54,071 nucleotides of DNA, from contig NZ_LGCN01000236.1 of NCBI RefSeq assembly GCF_001279005.1, forward strand, positions 1 through 54,071, written 5' to 3'. Shown here one piece after another: positions 43,680-52,380 of this stretch. The notes under the pieces are model-generated. The model was not told where the DNA came from. It saw only the letters and a program-made list of their open reading frames with translations, and made no database searches. Made by a program: the position numbers and the translations under genes. Origin of the DNA: Streptomyces caelestis. Its GTDB lineage: Bacteria; Actinomycetota; Actinomycetes; Streptomycetales; Streptomycetaceae. Within the stretch, counting starts at the first letter, position 1; each line of letters opens with the position of its first letter.

Positions 43680-43708
43680 AAAGGCCCCGGTCATCGACCG
43701 GGGCCTTT
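43680..43708 (+). terminator. Terminator of tRNA-Gly copy 1
   Basis: A perfect 13-bp stem aaaggccccggtc with an ATC loop and a 3' T-run (CCTTTG). The same stem core and loop recur after tRNA-Gly copy 2. Confidence 0.88.
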
Positions 43709-43803
43709 GTCGTGCGTTCCCCGAGGCCCCGTCTGACATTTGTCATGTCCGGCGATGACACCCCGCACTGCCGGGCCGTCCCGCCCGCCGGGATGCTCGA
43801 AGC

Positions 43804-44766
43804 ATGGAAGCGAACGAACACGAACACGTGATTGAGGTCACCGGCCTGCGACGTGTCTACGGGGGCGGGTTCGAAGCGGTCCGCGGGATCGACTTCTCCG
43901 TGCGGCGCGGGGAGGTCTTCGCCCTGCTGGGCACCAACGGCGCCGGCAAGACCTCCACCGTCGAACTGCTGGAGGGGCTCGCCGCCCCGGCCGGCGGGCG
44001 GGTCCGGGTGCTCGGCCACGATCCGTACACCGAGCGCGCCGCCGTACGGCCCCGCACCGGCGTGATGCTCCAGGAAGGCGGGTTCCCCTCCGAGTTGACC
44101 GTCGCCGAGACCGCCCGGATGTGGGCGGGGTGCGTCAGCGGGGCCCGCCCCGAACGGGAGGTGCTGGCGCTGGTCGGACTGGAGGCGAAGGCCGGCGTCC
44201 GGGTGAAGCAGCTCTCCGGGGGACAGCGGCGCCGCCTGGACCTGGCGCTCGCGCTGCTCGGCGACCCCGAGGTGCTCTTCCTCGACGAACCCACCACCGG
44301 GCTCGACGCCGAAGGCCGCCGGGACACCTGGGAGCTGGTGGGCGCGCTGCGCGACGCCGGTACGACCGTGCTGCTCACCACGCACTACCTGGAGGAGGCC
44401 GAGCACCTCGCCGACCGGCTCGCGATCATGCACGAGGGGAGCATCGCCGCCACCGGCACCCCGGCCGAGGTGACCGCCTCCGAGCCGTCCCGGATCACCT
44501 TCGAACTGCCCGAGGGCTACTTCCTGGGCGACCTGCCGCCCCTCGCCGAACTGGGCGTGAGCGACCACACGGTCGACGGCCGGACCGTCCGGCTGCGCAC
44601 CCGCGAGCTGCAGCGGGCGGCCACCGGACTGCTGATGTGGGCGCACGGCGCCGGAGTGGAACTGCGCCGGCTGGACGTGCGGTCGGCATCCCTGGAGGAG
44701 GCGTTCCTCGGGATCGCCAAGGACGCGTCGGCGGGGACGACGGCGCCGAAGGAGTACGCGGCATGA
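43804..44766 (+). CDS. ABC transporter ATP-binding protein (DrrA-like)
   Basis: A 320-aa ATPase. Walker A is GTNGAGKT (43-50), the signature is LSGGQRRRLDLA, Walker B with D-loop is VLFLDEPTTGLD, and the switch His is in TTHYLEEAEHLADR. The C-terminal extension of about 90 residues is typical of DrrA/CcmA-type exporters. With the overlapping permease (ATGA) it forms an ABC-2 export complex, probably for a hydrophobic small molecule. The two-component genes follow in the same operon. ATG at 43804 has a weak site. Confidence 0.93.
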   Translation: MEANEHEHVIEVTGLRRVYGGGFEAVRGIDFSVRRGEVFALLGTNGAGKTSTVELLEGLAAPAGGRVRVLGHDPYTERAAVRPRTGVMLQEGGFPSELTVAETARMWAGCVSGARPEREVLALVGLEAKAGVRVKQLSGGQRRRLDLALALLGDPEVLFLDEPTTGLDAEGRRDTWELVGALRDAGTTVLLTTHYLEEAEHLADRLAIMHEGSIAATGTPAEVTASEPSRITFELPEGYFLGDLPPLAELGVSDHTVDGRTVRLRTRELQRAATGLLMWAHGAGVELRRLDVRSASLEEAFLGIAKDASAGTTAPKEYAA

Positions 44767-45539
44767 GCACGACCACGACCACACCGGTGAGCCGGATGAC
44801 CTCCCTCGCCCGCGCCGAACTGACGCTGCTGGGGCGGAGCAAGGGCACGCTCGTCGCCGCGCTGTTCGTCCCGCTGGTGCTGCCGCTCAGCGTGCGGTCG
44901 GCGGCCGAGGAGATGGACCTCGCCGAGGTGGGACTGACCCCCGGCGCCGTGGTGCTGCCCGCCGCCGTCGGCTTCTCCCTGCTGTTCGCCGTCTACTCCG
45001 CCCTCGTCGGCGTCTACGTCGTCCGCCGCGAGGAACTCGTCCTCAAGCGGCTGCGCACGGGTGAGCTGCGGGACGCCGAGATCCTCGGCGGGTCCGCGCT
45101 GCCGTCCGTGCTCACCGGGCTGGCGCAGTGCCTGGTGCTGATCACGGCCTGTGCGGTGCTGCTGGACATGTCCGCGCCGTCCGCGCCGCATCTGGCCGTC
45201 CTCGGCCTGCTGTCGGGGCTCGTGATGTGCGCCGCGCTCGCGGCCGTCACCGCTTCCTTCACCCGGACCGCCGAGAGCGCGCAGGTCACGCCGATGCCGC
45301 TGTTGATGATCTCGATGATCGGCTCCGGCATGTTCGTCCCGCTGGAACTGCTCCCCGACCAGGTGGCCTCCGTCTGCGAACTGCTGCCCCTGACCCCGGT
45401 CGTCACCCTGGTGCGCGGCGGCTGGACCGGCGACCTGTCGGCCTACGAGTCCCTCGGCGCCCTCGCGACGGCGGTGGCCTGGACCCTGCTGGCGGTGTTT
45501 GCTGTACGGCGGCGGTTCCGCTGGGAGCCGAGGCACTGA
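44763..45539 (+). CDS. ABC-2 type permease
   Basis: A 258-aa membrane protein with about six predicted helices, the ABC-2 exporter pattern. Its length and position fit a DrrB-type partner. Start: ATG at 44763 overlaps the ATPase stop by four bases, so the two are coupled. PLTPVVTLVRGGW near the C-terminus is the usual ABC-2 feature before the last helix. It is followed 27 bases later by a sensor kinase. The substrate is unknown. Confidence 0.9.
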   Translation: MSTTTTTPVSRMTSLARAELTLLGRSKGTLVAALFVPLVLPLSVRSAAEEMDLAEVGLTPGAVVLPAAVGFSLLFAVYSALVGVYVVRREELVLKRLRTGELRDAEILGGSALPSVLTGLAQCLVLITACAVLLDMSAPSAPHLAVLGLLSGLVMCAALAAVTASFTRTAESAQVTPMPLLMISMIGSGMFVPLELLPDQVASVCELLPLTPVVTLVRGGWTGDLSAYESLGALATAVAWTLLAVFAVRRRFRWEPRH

Positions 45540-45566
45540 CGCACGCGAGGGCGGGAGAGACGGGCC

Positions 45567-46808
45567 ATGGGCAGGCCGGGCGGCTGGTGGGGGCGCAAGA
45601 GCACACCGGCGAAGATCGAGACGTACACGCGGTGGTCGTTCCACTTCATCTGCCTCAGTGAGCTGGCCGCGATCGGGCTGCCGGCCTTCGGGCGGGTGGG
45701 AGGACGGCTCGCGCTCGTCCTGTCGCTGCTGGTCGCGGCGCACACCGCGCTGGGCATGGTGGTCGTCTCCCGGGCCCTGGACTGGACCCGCGGACGGCGT
45801 CCCCAGCCGCTGCGGCTGCTGTGGGCGCTCGGCGTGCTGACCGCGGCGCTCGCGGTCGCCGCCCTCGGCATCGCGGAGCACGGGCCGTCCGGTGACGGCG
45901 TCGACGCCGCCGCCGGCTCGCTCTTCGGGGGCGTGCTCTGCTTCGGCACGGGCGTCATCGCGCTCGGGATACGCGACCGGCGGCGCGTCCTCGCCGTCGT
46001 CGGCGGGTTCGGGACCGGGACGGCCCTCGTGACCTGGCTGCTGGGCGCGCCCGTTCCCACCGCGCTGGGAACGGCCGCGCTCGTGCTGGCCGGCTCCGGT
46101 TTCATCGCCTTCACCGCGGTCTTCTCCGTCTGGCTGCTCAACGCCGTCTACGCACTCGACGAGGCGCGCGAGACCCGTGCCCGGCTCGCGGTGGCCGAGG
46201 AGCGGCTGCGGTTCGGACGGGACCTGCACGACGTGATGGGGAGGAACCTCGCCGTGATCGCGCTCAAGAGCGAGCTGGCCGTCCAGCTGGCGCGGCGCGG
46301 GCGGCCCGAGGCGGTGGAGCAGATGATCGAGGTGCAGCGGATCGCCCAGGAGTCCCAGCGGGAGGTGCGCGACGTGGTGCGCGGCTACCGGGAGATCGAC
46401 CTGGAGGCCGAACTCAGCGGGGCGCGGGGGGTGCTGAGGGCGGCCGGCATCGACTGCGAGGTGAGCGGCGGGACGGGCGGGCTGCCCAGTGAAGTGCAGT
46501 CGGCCCTTGGCTGGGTCGTGCGGGAGGCGACCACCAACGTGCTGCGGCACGGGGACGCGAAGAAGTGCACCGTGTCGGTGCGGATGCCTGAGGGGCGCGT
46601 GGTGTTGACGGTGCAGAACGACGGGGCGGCGGCCCGGTCCGGGCCGGCCGGCCCGGTCGGCGTGGGCGGCTCGGGTCTGGCGGGACTGCGGGAGCGGCTG
46701 GTGGCGGTGGGCGGCACGCTGGACGCCAGGGGCGTCGGCAAGGGTGTGTTCCGGCTGGTCGCGGAGGTTCCGCTGACGGCGGAGCCGGCGCTGGAGGTCG
46801 CGTCGTGA
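45567..46808 (+). CDS. DesK-like sensor histidine kinase
   Basis: A 413-aa kinase with about five to six membrane helices in residues 25-195 and no large external loop, then a coiled linker, the HisKA_3 motif RFGRDLHDVMGRNLAVI with H221, and an ATPase domain (REATTNVLRHG; the G-box is GVGGSGLAGLRERL). This resembles DesK and LiaS-type kinases that sense membrane state or antibiotics. It overlaps the response regulator start (GTGA). Cotranscription with the ABC exporter suggests that the exporter is its output. Confidence 0.92.
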   Translation: MGRPGGWWGRKSTPAKIETYTRWSFHFICLSELAAIGLPAFGRVGGRLALVLSLLVAAHTALGMVVVSRALDWTRGRRPQPLRLLWALGVLTAALAVAALGIAEHGPSGDGVDAAAGSLFGGVLCFGTGVIALGIRDRRRVLAVVGGFGTGTALVTWLLGAPVPTALGTAALVLAGSGFIAFTAVFSVWLLNAVYALDEARETRARLAVAEERLRFGRDLHDVMGRNLAVIALKSELAVQLARRGRPEAVEQMIEVQRIAQESQREVRDVVRGYREIDLEAELSGARGVLRAAGIDCEVSGGTGGLPSEVQSALGWVVREATTNVLRHGDAKKCTVSVRMPEGRVVLTVQNDGAAARSGPAGPVGVGGSGLAGLRERLVAVGGTLDARGVGKGVFRLVAEVPLTAEPALEVAS

Positions 46809-47419
46809 CGGACGTCGTCCGCCTGCTGCTCGCCGACGACGAGCATCTGATCCGCGGGGCGCTGGCCGCCCTGCTGTCCCTGGAGGACGACCTCCTCGTC
46901 GTCGCCGAGGCGGCCACCGGGCCGGAGGCGCTGGCGATGGCGCGGGCGCACGCCCCCGACGTCGCCGTCCTGGATCTGCAGATGCCCGGCGCGGACGGTG
47001 TGAAGGTCGCCACATCCCTGCGGGCGGAGCTGCCCGACTGCCGGGTGCTGATCGTGACCGGCCACGGGCGGCCCGGGCATCTGAAGCGGGCGCTCGCGGC
47101 GGGTGTGCGGGGGTTCGTCCCCAAAACCGTCAGCGCCCAGCGGCTCGCGGAGATCATCCGCACGGTGCACGCGGGAAACCGTTACGTCGACCCCGAGTTG
47201 GCCGCCGACGCGATCGCCGCCGGCGACTCCCCGCTGACCGCGCGCGAGGCCGAGGTGCTGGAACTCGCGGCGGACGGGGCGCCCGTGGCGGAGATCGCGG
47301 AACGGGCCGCGCTGTCCCAGGGGACCGTGCGGAACTACCTCTCCTCGGCCGTCTCGAAGCTCGGGGCGGAGAATCGCCATACGGCGGTCCGTCTCGCACG
47401 GGAGCGAGGTTGGGTATAG
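46805..47419 (+). CDS. DesR-like response regulator
   Basis: A 204-aa NarL/LuxR-family regulator. The acidic pocket is LADDE (9-13), the phospho-acceptor D57 is in AVLDLQMP, and FVPKTVSAQRL contains the conserved Lys. The C-terminal helix-turn-helix is LTAREAEVLELAADG through GTVRNYLSSAVSKLG. Start: GTG at 46805 overlaps the kinase stop, so translation is coupled. It ends 23 bases before tRNA-Gly copy 2. Confidence 0.93.
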   Translation: MTDVVRLLLADDEHLIRGALAALLSLEDDLLVVAEAATGPEALAMARAHAPDVAVLDLQMPGADGVKVATSLRAELPDCRVLIVTGHGRPGHLKRALAAGVRGFVPKTVSAQRLAEIIRTVHAGNRYVDPELAADAIAAGDSPLTAREAEVLELAADGAPVAEIAERAALSQGTVRNYLSSAVSKLGAENRHTAVRLARERGWV

Positions 47420-47441
47420 TGGGTGTCGCGCCACGGCGCAT

Positions 47442-47514
47442 GCGAACGTAGCTCAGTTGGTAGAGCGCAACCTTGCCAAGGTTGAGGTCGCGAGTTCGAA
47501 CCTCGTCGTTCGCT
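47442..47514 (+). tRNA. tRNA-Gly (GCC), copy 2
   Basis: A 73-nt cloverleaf beginning GCGAACGTAGCTCAG. The anticodon loop is TTGCCAA (GCC). It differs from copy 1 by a compensated acceptor pair and a T-loop base. TATAGT at 47415-47420, inside the end of the response regulator gene, may be its -10. Confidence 0.96.
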
Positions 47515-47521
47515 CCAGATC

Positions 47522-47548
47522 AGGGCCCCGGTCATCGACCGGGGCCCT
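47522..47548. terminator. Terminator of tRNA-Gly copy 2 and purC
   Basis: A perfect 12-bp stem agggccccggtc with an ATC loop, seven bases after the tRNA and 20 bases beyond the convergent purC stop, so it can serve both. Confidence 0.85.
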
Positions 47549-47568
47549 CGTCGTGCGGCCCGGGGCGC

Positions 47569-48468
47569 TCAGCTCCAGGTGGTGCCGGTCAGGCGCTCGT
47601 ACGCCTCCACGTACTTGGCGCGGGTCGCGTCCACGATGTGCTGCGGCAGCGGCGGCGGGGGCTGCTCGCTCCCGCGGTCCCAGCCCGACTCGGCGGAGGT
47701 CAGCCAGTCCCGCACGAACTGCTTGTCGTACGACGGCTGCGCGCGGCCCGGCTCCCACCGCTCGGCCGGCCAGAAGCGGGAGGAGTCCGGGGTGAGCACC
47801 TCGTCCGCGAGGACCAGTGCCTCGCCGTCGAAGCCGAACTCGAACTTGGTGTCCGCGAGGATGATCCCCCGGTCGCGGGCGACGTCCCGGGCGCGGGAGT
47901 AGGCGGCGAGGGTCGCCTGGCGCAGCTGGGCGGCGGTCTCCGCGCCGACCTGGCGGGCTACCTCCTCGTAGGGGACGTTCTCGTCGTGCTCGCCGACGGC
48001 GGCCTTGGTGGCCGGGGTGAAGATCGGGGCGGGCAGTTCGGAGCCGTCGACCAGGCCCTCGGGGAGGGCGAGGCCGCAGACCGTGCGGGACTCGTCGTAC
48101 TCGGCCAGGCCCGAGCCGGTGAGGTAGCCGCGGGCCACGCACTCCACCGGGACCATGTTCAGGGACTTGCAGACCAGGGTGCGGCCCGCCCAGTCGTCGG
48201 GGGCGCCGGCCGGCGGCTCGGTGCTCAGGACGTGGTGCGGGAGCAGGTCGGCGAGCTGGTCGAACCACCACAGGGAGAGCTGGGTGAGGACCCGGCCCTT
48301 GTCGGGGATCTCGGTCGGCAGCACCCAGTCGTAGGCGGAGATGCGGTCACTGGCGACCATCACGAGGTCGCCCGCCTCGTTCCGGTACAGCTCGCGCACC
48401 TTGCCGGTGTGCAGATGCACCAGACCCGGAACCTGGATCGGCTCGGGCTTTTCGACGAATCCGGACAC
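47569..48468 (-). CDS. purC: Phosphoribosylaminoimidazole-succinocarboxamide synthase
   Basis: A 299-aa SAICAR synthetase joining aspartate to CAIR. Motifs: GKVRELYRNEAGDLVMVASDRISAYDW in pieces at the N-terminus, VECVARGYLTGSG, IFTPATKAA, DTKFEFG and LADEVLTPDSSRFW. Length is normal for the longer actinobacterial form. Start: GTG at 48468 with GGGAG about six bases upstream. It lies on the same strand as the DMFase-like gene, 83 bases downstream of that gene's stop. Confidence 0.96.
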   Translation of the reverse strand: MSGFVEKPEPIQVPGLVHLHTGKVRELYRNEAGDLVMVASDRISAYDWVLPTEIPDKGRVLTQLSLWWFDQLADLLPHHVLSTEPPAGAPDDWAGRTLVCKSLNMVPVECVARGYLTGSGLAEYDESRTVCGLALPEGLVDGSELPAPIFTPATKAAVGEHDENVPYEEVARQVGAETAAQLRQATLAAYSRARDVARDRGIILADTKFEFGFDGEALVLADEVLTPDSSRFWPAERWEPGRAQPSYDKQFVRDWLTSAESGWDRGSEQPPPPLPQHIVDATRAKYVEAYERLTGTTWS

Positions 48469-48551
48469 GGTTTCTCCCTGTGGTTCTGTCCAAGTGACTC
48501 GATTCTCCCGTATGCGCGGGTCGGATCGCGTGCGGGGTGGCGGCGGACGGG

Positions 48552-50078
48552 TCAGTCGCGTTTGCAGATGCGGTCCAGGAGGTTGGCGGTGGCGCGCTGG
48601 ACGCGGGGGTCGGTGTGGCCCGGGCGGTCCAGGGCGGGGGACCAGGCGAAGGTGCCGGAGGCGAAGACCCAGGCGCCGGAGGGGGCCCGGTAGAGGGACG
48701 TCTCCTGGTGGCGGCGGACGCCCCGGCGGTCGGTGTACGGGGAGTGGGCGAGCAGCACGCGCTCCTCGTGCTCCGGCAGCGGGGTGCGCGGGTGGTAGCG
48801 GTCGGCCTCGGCCGCGACCAGGCCCTCGATGCCGTCGCCCTCGTGCGCGCCGGTCGCCTCCCACATCCAGTGGCCGGCGTTGCGGACGATCAGCGGGTGC
48901 GGCTCCGGGACGGGACCGGCGTACTGGATGCCCAGCAGTTGCTGCTCGGCGCGGTCCTGCTCCCGCCACAGCGCGGGTCTGCCCGGGCCCCGGCGCTTGC
49001 GGCAGGTCAGCAGGCGGGCGGGGCCGGACGGCGAGGGGGCGAGCTCCACCTGCCAGTACAGGGTGTTGGCGGAGAGGAAGACCAGGGACGTGCCGTGCTC
49101 ACGGGCGTGTTCCACGGCGGTGCGCATGGGCGCCGACCAGTACTCGTCGTGGCCGGGGAAGATCAGGCCCCGGTAGCGGGTGGGGTCGATCCGGCCGGCG
49201 TGCAGGTCGCGGGCGTCCGCGTAGGCGAGGTCGTAGCCGTAGCGCTCGGCCCAGCGGATGACGTCGTAGGCGTGGCCGACGTGCAGCGGGAGGCCGGCGC
49301 CCGCGTACGGGCGGTCGAAGGAGACGGTGGTGGCGGCGTCCGCCTCGCCGAGCAGCCGGCCCTGCTCGTCCCAGGCGTGGTAGAGGCTCGCGCCGGTACG
49401 GCCGTCCTCCGGGTAGAGGTTGTACGCCTGCCAGGTGATGTCGGGCAGGACCAGGAGGAGGTCGGCCGGGCGGTTGTCGCGGACGGTGAACGGGATGTGC
49501 GAGCGGTAGCCGTCGGCGGTGGTGAGGACGGCGACGTACGCGCCGACGCTCCAGTACGACGGGACCGGCAGCCGCCAGGACAGCCACCAGTGGTGGCAGG
49601 AGACGGTGCGGTCGGCGGTGAGCGGCGCCGGCTGCACGATGCCGGAGAGGCGGGGGCTGGAGGTGATCTTGGTGGCGCCGTGGCCGCCGTAGTGGCCGAT
49701 GCGGTAGACGTCGACGTCGAACGGCTGGGGCGGATCGACGGTGATGTGGAAGTCGATGGACTCACCGGGGGCGACCGCGCCGGTGGAGGCGAAGCCCTTG
49801 ATCTGGCGGTGCACGTCGTCGGCGGCGCGGGGTCCGACGGAATCGGAGGCACGGGGGCCGGGGATCCTCAGGCCGCCCTGTTTCGGGACGCGGGCGGCGG
49901 CGGCCCGTTCCGCGTCCGTGTACGGCTCCGGTTCCACGTACCAGGGGACGACCCGGCCGCTGTCGTCGACGTACGTCTCGCTGCCGCGCAGCCACGGGAG
50001 GGGGCCCTGCCCGAAGGGATCGTTCACGGCGTGTGCCAGTGCTCCCGACTCCCAGCGGCGGATCTGCTCCGAGCCCAT
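48552..50078 (-). CDS. N,N-dimethylformamidase beta-subunit-like protein
   Basis: A 508-aa soluble protein. It resembles the C-terminal domain family of the DMFase large subunit: DVYRIGHYGGHGATK, VLPDITWQAYN, HVGHAYDVIRWAERYGYD, GLIFPGHDEYWS and LSANTLYWQVE occur in order. No signal peptide. In DMFase the domain hydrolyses N,N-dimethylformamide with iron; whether this protein does so is unclear. Start: ATG at 50078 with GGAG five bases upstream. It sits between the M48-like membrane gene and purC, all on the minus strand. The link to purine genes is positional only. Confidence 0.78.
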   Translation of the reverse strand: MGSEQIRRWESGALAHAVNDPFGQGPLPWLRGSETYVDDSGRVVPWYVEPEPYTDAERAAAARVPKQGGLRIPGPRASDSVGPRAADDVHRQIKGFASTGAVAPGESIDFHITVDPPQPFDVDVYRIGHYGGHGATKITSSPRLSGIVQPAPLTADRTVSCHHWWLSWRLPVPSYWSVGAYVAVLTTADGYRSHIPFTVRDNRPADLLLVLPDITWQAYNLYPEDGRTGASLYHAWDEQGRLLGEADAATTVSFDRPYAGAGLPLHVGHAYDVIRWAERYGYDLAYADARDLHAGRIDPTRYRGLIFPGHDEYWSAPMRTAVEHAREHGTSLVFLSANTLYWQVELAPSPSGPARLLTCRKRRGPGRPALWREQDRAEQQLLGIQYAGPVPEPHPLIVRNAGHWMWEATGAHEGDGIEGLVAAEADRYHPRTPLPEHEERVLLAHSPYTDRRGVRRHQETSLYRAPSGAWVFASGTFAWSPALDRPGHTDPRVQRATANLLDRICKRD

Positions 50079-50311
50079 GGTCGCTCCCCTCCCTCGTGCC
50101 CCCGGTCGCGGTGCGGTGCGTGGTGCTGTCCGGCAGTCGGCCGGCGCCTGCCGCCAGTTATGTGCTTGTCGTATGTCGCGCGCTCTTGCCCGTGAGCGCG
50201 AACGGTCCAAGCACACCACATTGCGCGCGCACTACGTCACCGTTCGTTTTGAATTGACCGAAAGCGGAAGGGTGAGCTCCAAGGGCTCCGGGACGGGGGC
50301 GGGCCGTCGGT
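50079..50311. other. Gap between DMFase-like and M48-like genes
   Basis: 230 bases with no gene. It includes an AT-richer stretch (about 50205-50270) that probably holds the promoter of the DMFase-like gene on the minus strand. Confidence 0.35.
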
Positions 50312-52090
50312 TCAGACGAGCCGTACGGGCTTCTCGGGGCGTATGCCCTGCCGGGTCAGCCACCGCCGGAGGGCCGCCGGGTCGCCGTCCTCGATGAGGG
50401 CCAGGATCCGGGGGGAGAGGTCCGCGGCGCGCACCCCGCCGAGGAGCAGCGTGGGCCCGTCGAGCCAGTCCAGTCCGGGGACGGCGCCCGCGGTGTCCAT
50501 CGCCGCGCAGCAGATCATCGCCGCGATGTGATCGGCCAGCAGCTCCCGGCCGGCCCGCGGGGGCTGGAGGGGGAAGAGGGGGAGCGCCTGGTCGTCCCGG
50601 AGGGGGAGGGGGTCCGGGGCGCCGTCCGTGCGGACGCCGGATGCGGAGGACGCCACCGCCGCCTCCTCCCGGGCCAGCTCGGCACTCAGCCGGGCGGCGA
50701 GGGCGGCACTGCGGGGGGTGGCCGCGGCCTGGTCCTCGTCGTCGGGGGCGGGAGCCGACGGCAGGCCGAGGCCCGTGGACGGTGTGGGCGCGTGGGCTTC
50801 CTCACGGGTGGTCAGGTGGGTCAGGACCCGGGAGAGGGTGGGGGCGCCGGGGGCGAGGGGCTCGCCGGGGGCGGCGGGGACGTGGAGCGCGTCCAGGACG
50901 CGGTGCAGGCGGGCGGTGTCGGTGCGCCACTTGCGGTCGACGACCTCCTCCGGATAGTCGCCCCAGTGGACCGGGGACCACTCCGGACCGGTTTCCGCGG
51001 GCCCGCCGTGGAAGAGGCGGGCGGCGAGGAGCGACGTGGCCTCGTCCACCGTGCCGGGCTCTTCCAGCAGGTCACACGCCGGACGCTCGCCGAGGCGGGA
51101 GGCGAAGCCCTCCGCCAGCCGGTCCCGGCGGGACAGCTCGGTCAGCGCCGCCACCACCCCCGCGTTGAGCCGCGAGGGCCAGCGGCCCATCCGCCAGGCC
51201 GGCAGCGCGACCCGGGTGAGCAGCCGGTCCCAGCCCGCGTACGCCAGACCCACCTGCTCCTGGGCGACGATCCGCAGCCCGTGGTCCACGGTCTGCGCAC
51301 GCGCGGCCGCCGCCGCGGCGACCCCGCGCTCCATCTCCACGGCGTGCGCCCGGCAGCCGCGCAACAGCAGACGGGCGACCCGGCCGACGCCCGCGCGCAC
51401 CCCGCGGGCCACCGGTCCCCGGCGGGGCGCCGAGGTCACGGCCACCGCGGCGTCCAGCCCCCGCACGAAGCGCCGGGCGGCGGCTATGTCCGGGTGCGCC
51501 GACGGTCCCGTGCCGGCGACGACCGGGGCGAGGACCGCGCGCAGCTCGCCCACCCGCATCCACCACAGGAACGGGGAGCCGATCACCAGCACGGGCGCCG
51601 CGGCGGCCCCGCCCCGGGCGGACCGCCCCCCACCGGCCATGCCGCCGTGCTCCTCGGCGGACAGGGGGCCGTGGGCCGGGTGGGTGCGGTCCTCCAGCCA
51701 GCTGTCGCAGTCCGGGGTGAGCGCTATCGCGGAGGGGGCGGGAACGCCGAGCCGGTCGGCGAGGTCGCGCACCATCCGGTACAGGTCCGGGGCCGCGTCC
51801 TCGGCGACGGGGACCGTGGGGCTCATGGCGGGCCGGGCCCGCGCGACGACCAGGGCGACACCGGCGGCGACGAGCAGGACCAGCACCGCGACCGGTGTGA
51901 GGATCCGGCGGGCGAGGTCCCAGCCGCCGCCCGGCAGATGGCCGGTGGACCCGCCGACGAGCAGGATCACGGCGCCGGCGGCCGGCAGCAGCGCGACGGC
52001 CAGCGCCCGGCTCCGGACGCGCAGCACGGCCAGCGCGTGCGACCGCGCGGTCCGCGCGCCCGCCTCCGCTCCCGTTCCGCTTCCGCTCAT
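50312..52090 (-). CDS. Membrane protein resembling an M48 peptidase without HExxH
   Basis: A 592-aa protein with two N-terminal membrane helices (about 30-48 and 64-83). Residues about 100-210 follow the layout of M48/HtpX peptidases: LYRMVRDLADRLGVPAPSAI, a strand PVLVIGSPFL, ELRAVLAPVV, then AHPDIAAARRFV. In an active M48 enzyme the helix would read ELRAVLAHELGH; here it reads APVVAGT (188-194), so the catalytic HExxH is gone. The C-terminal 380 residues are Ala/Arg-rich with no recognised domain. Probably a non-catalytic relative. Start: ATG at 52090 with AGAGGT eight bases upstream. It lies between purD and the DMFase-like gene. Confidence 0.7.
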   Translation of the reverse strand: MSGSGTGAEAGARTARSHALAVLRVRSRALAVALLPAAGAVILLVGGSTGHLPGGGWDLARRILTPVAVLVLLVAAGVALVVARARPAMSPTVPVAEDAAPDLYRMVRDLADRLGVPAPSAIALTPDCDSWLEDRTHPAHGPLSAEEHGGMAGGGRSARGGAAAAPVLVIGSPFLWWMRVGELRAVLAPVVAGTGPSAHPDIAAARRFVRGLDAAVAVTSAPRRGPVARGVRAGVGRVARLLLRGCRAHAVEMERGVAAAAAARAQTVDHGLRIVAQEQVGLAYAGWDRLLTRVALPAWRMGRWPSRLNAGVVAALTELSRRDRLAEGFASRLGERPACDLLEEPGTVDEATSLLAARLFHGGPAETGPEWSPVHWGDYPEEVVDRKWRTDTARLHRVLDALHVPAAPGEPLAPGAPTLSRVLTHLTTREEAHAPTPSTGLGLPSAPAPDDEDQAAATPRSAALAARLSAELAREEAAVASSASGVRTDGAPDPLPLRDDQALPLFPLQPPRAGRELLADHIAAMICCAAMDTAGAVPGLDWLDGPTLLLGGVRAADLSPRILALIEDGDPAALRRWLTRQGIRPEKPVRLV

Positions 52091-52308
52091 GGCCCGACCT
52101 CTCCCCCTCCCGGCGGTCGTGATGCTGTCCCGGCGTTGCCCACTCCCCCACTGTGGCACCCGCCACCGACATCGCAATGCCGATGGGCCAAGTGCCGGAA
52201 CGCTTGCGCGGCACCATAGTTGGGGCCCCGGCTGCCGTCAGCCGGATGGCGCATCGCTCACCCGATGGAATGGCTTTGGGGAGAGGTGGAGGACGGACGG
52301 CAAGGGTC

Positions 52309-52340
52309 AGGCCCCGGATCCTGAGACGGATCCGGGGCCT
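52309..52340 (-). terminator. purD terminator
   Basis: A perfect 13-bp stem aggccccggatcc with a 6-base loop, 41 bases after the purD stop on the minus strand. Confidence 0.82.
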
Positions 52341-52380
52341 GCGGGGTGCATCGGCGCCGGGAGCGGACCGGCCCGTACGG

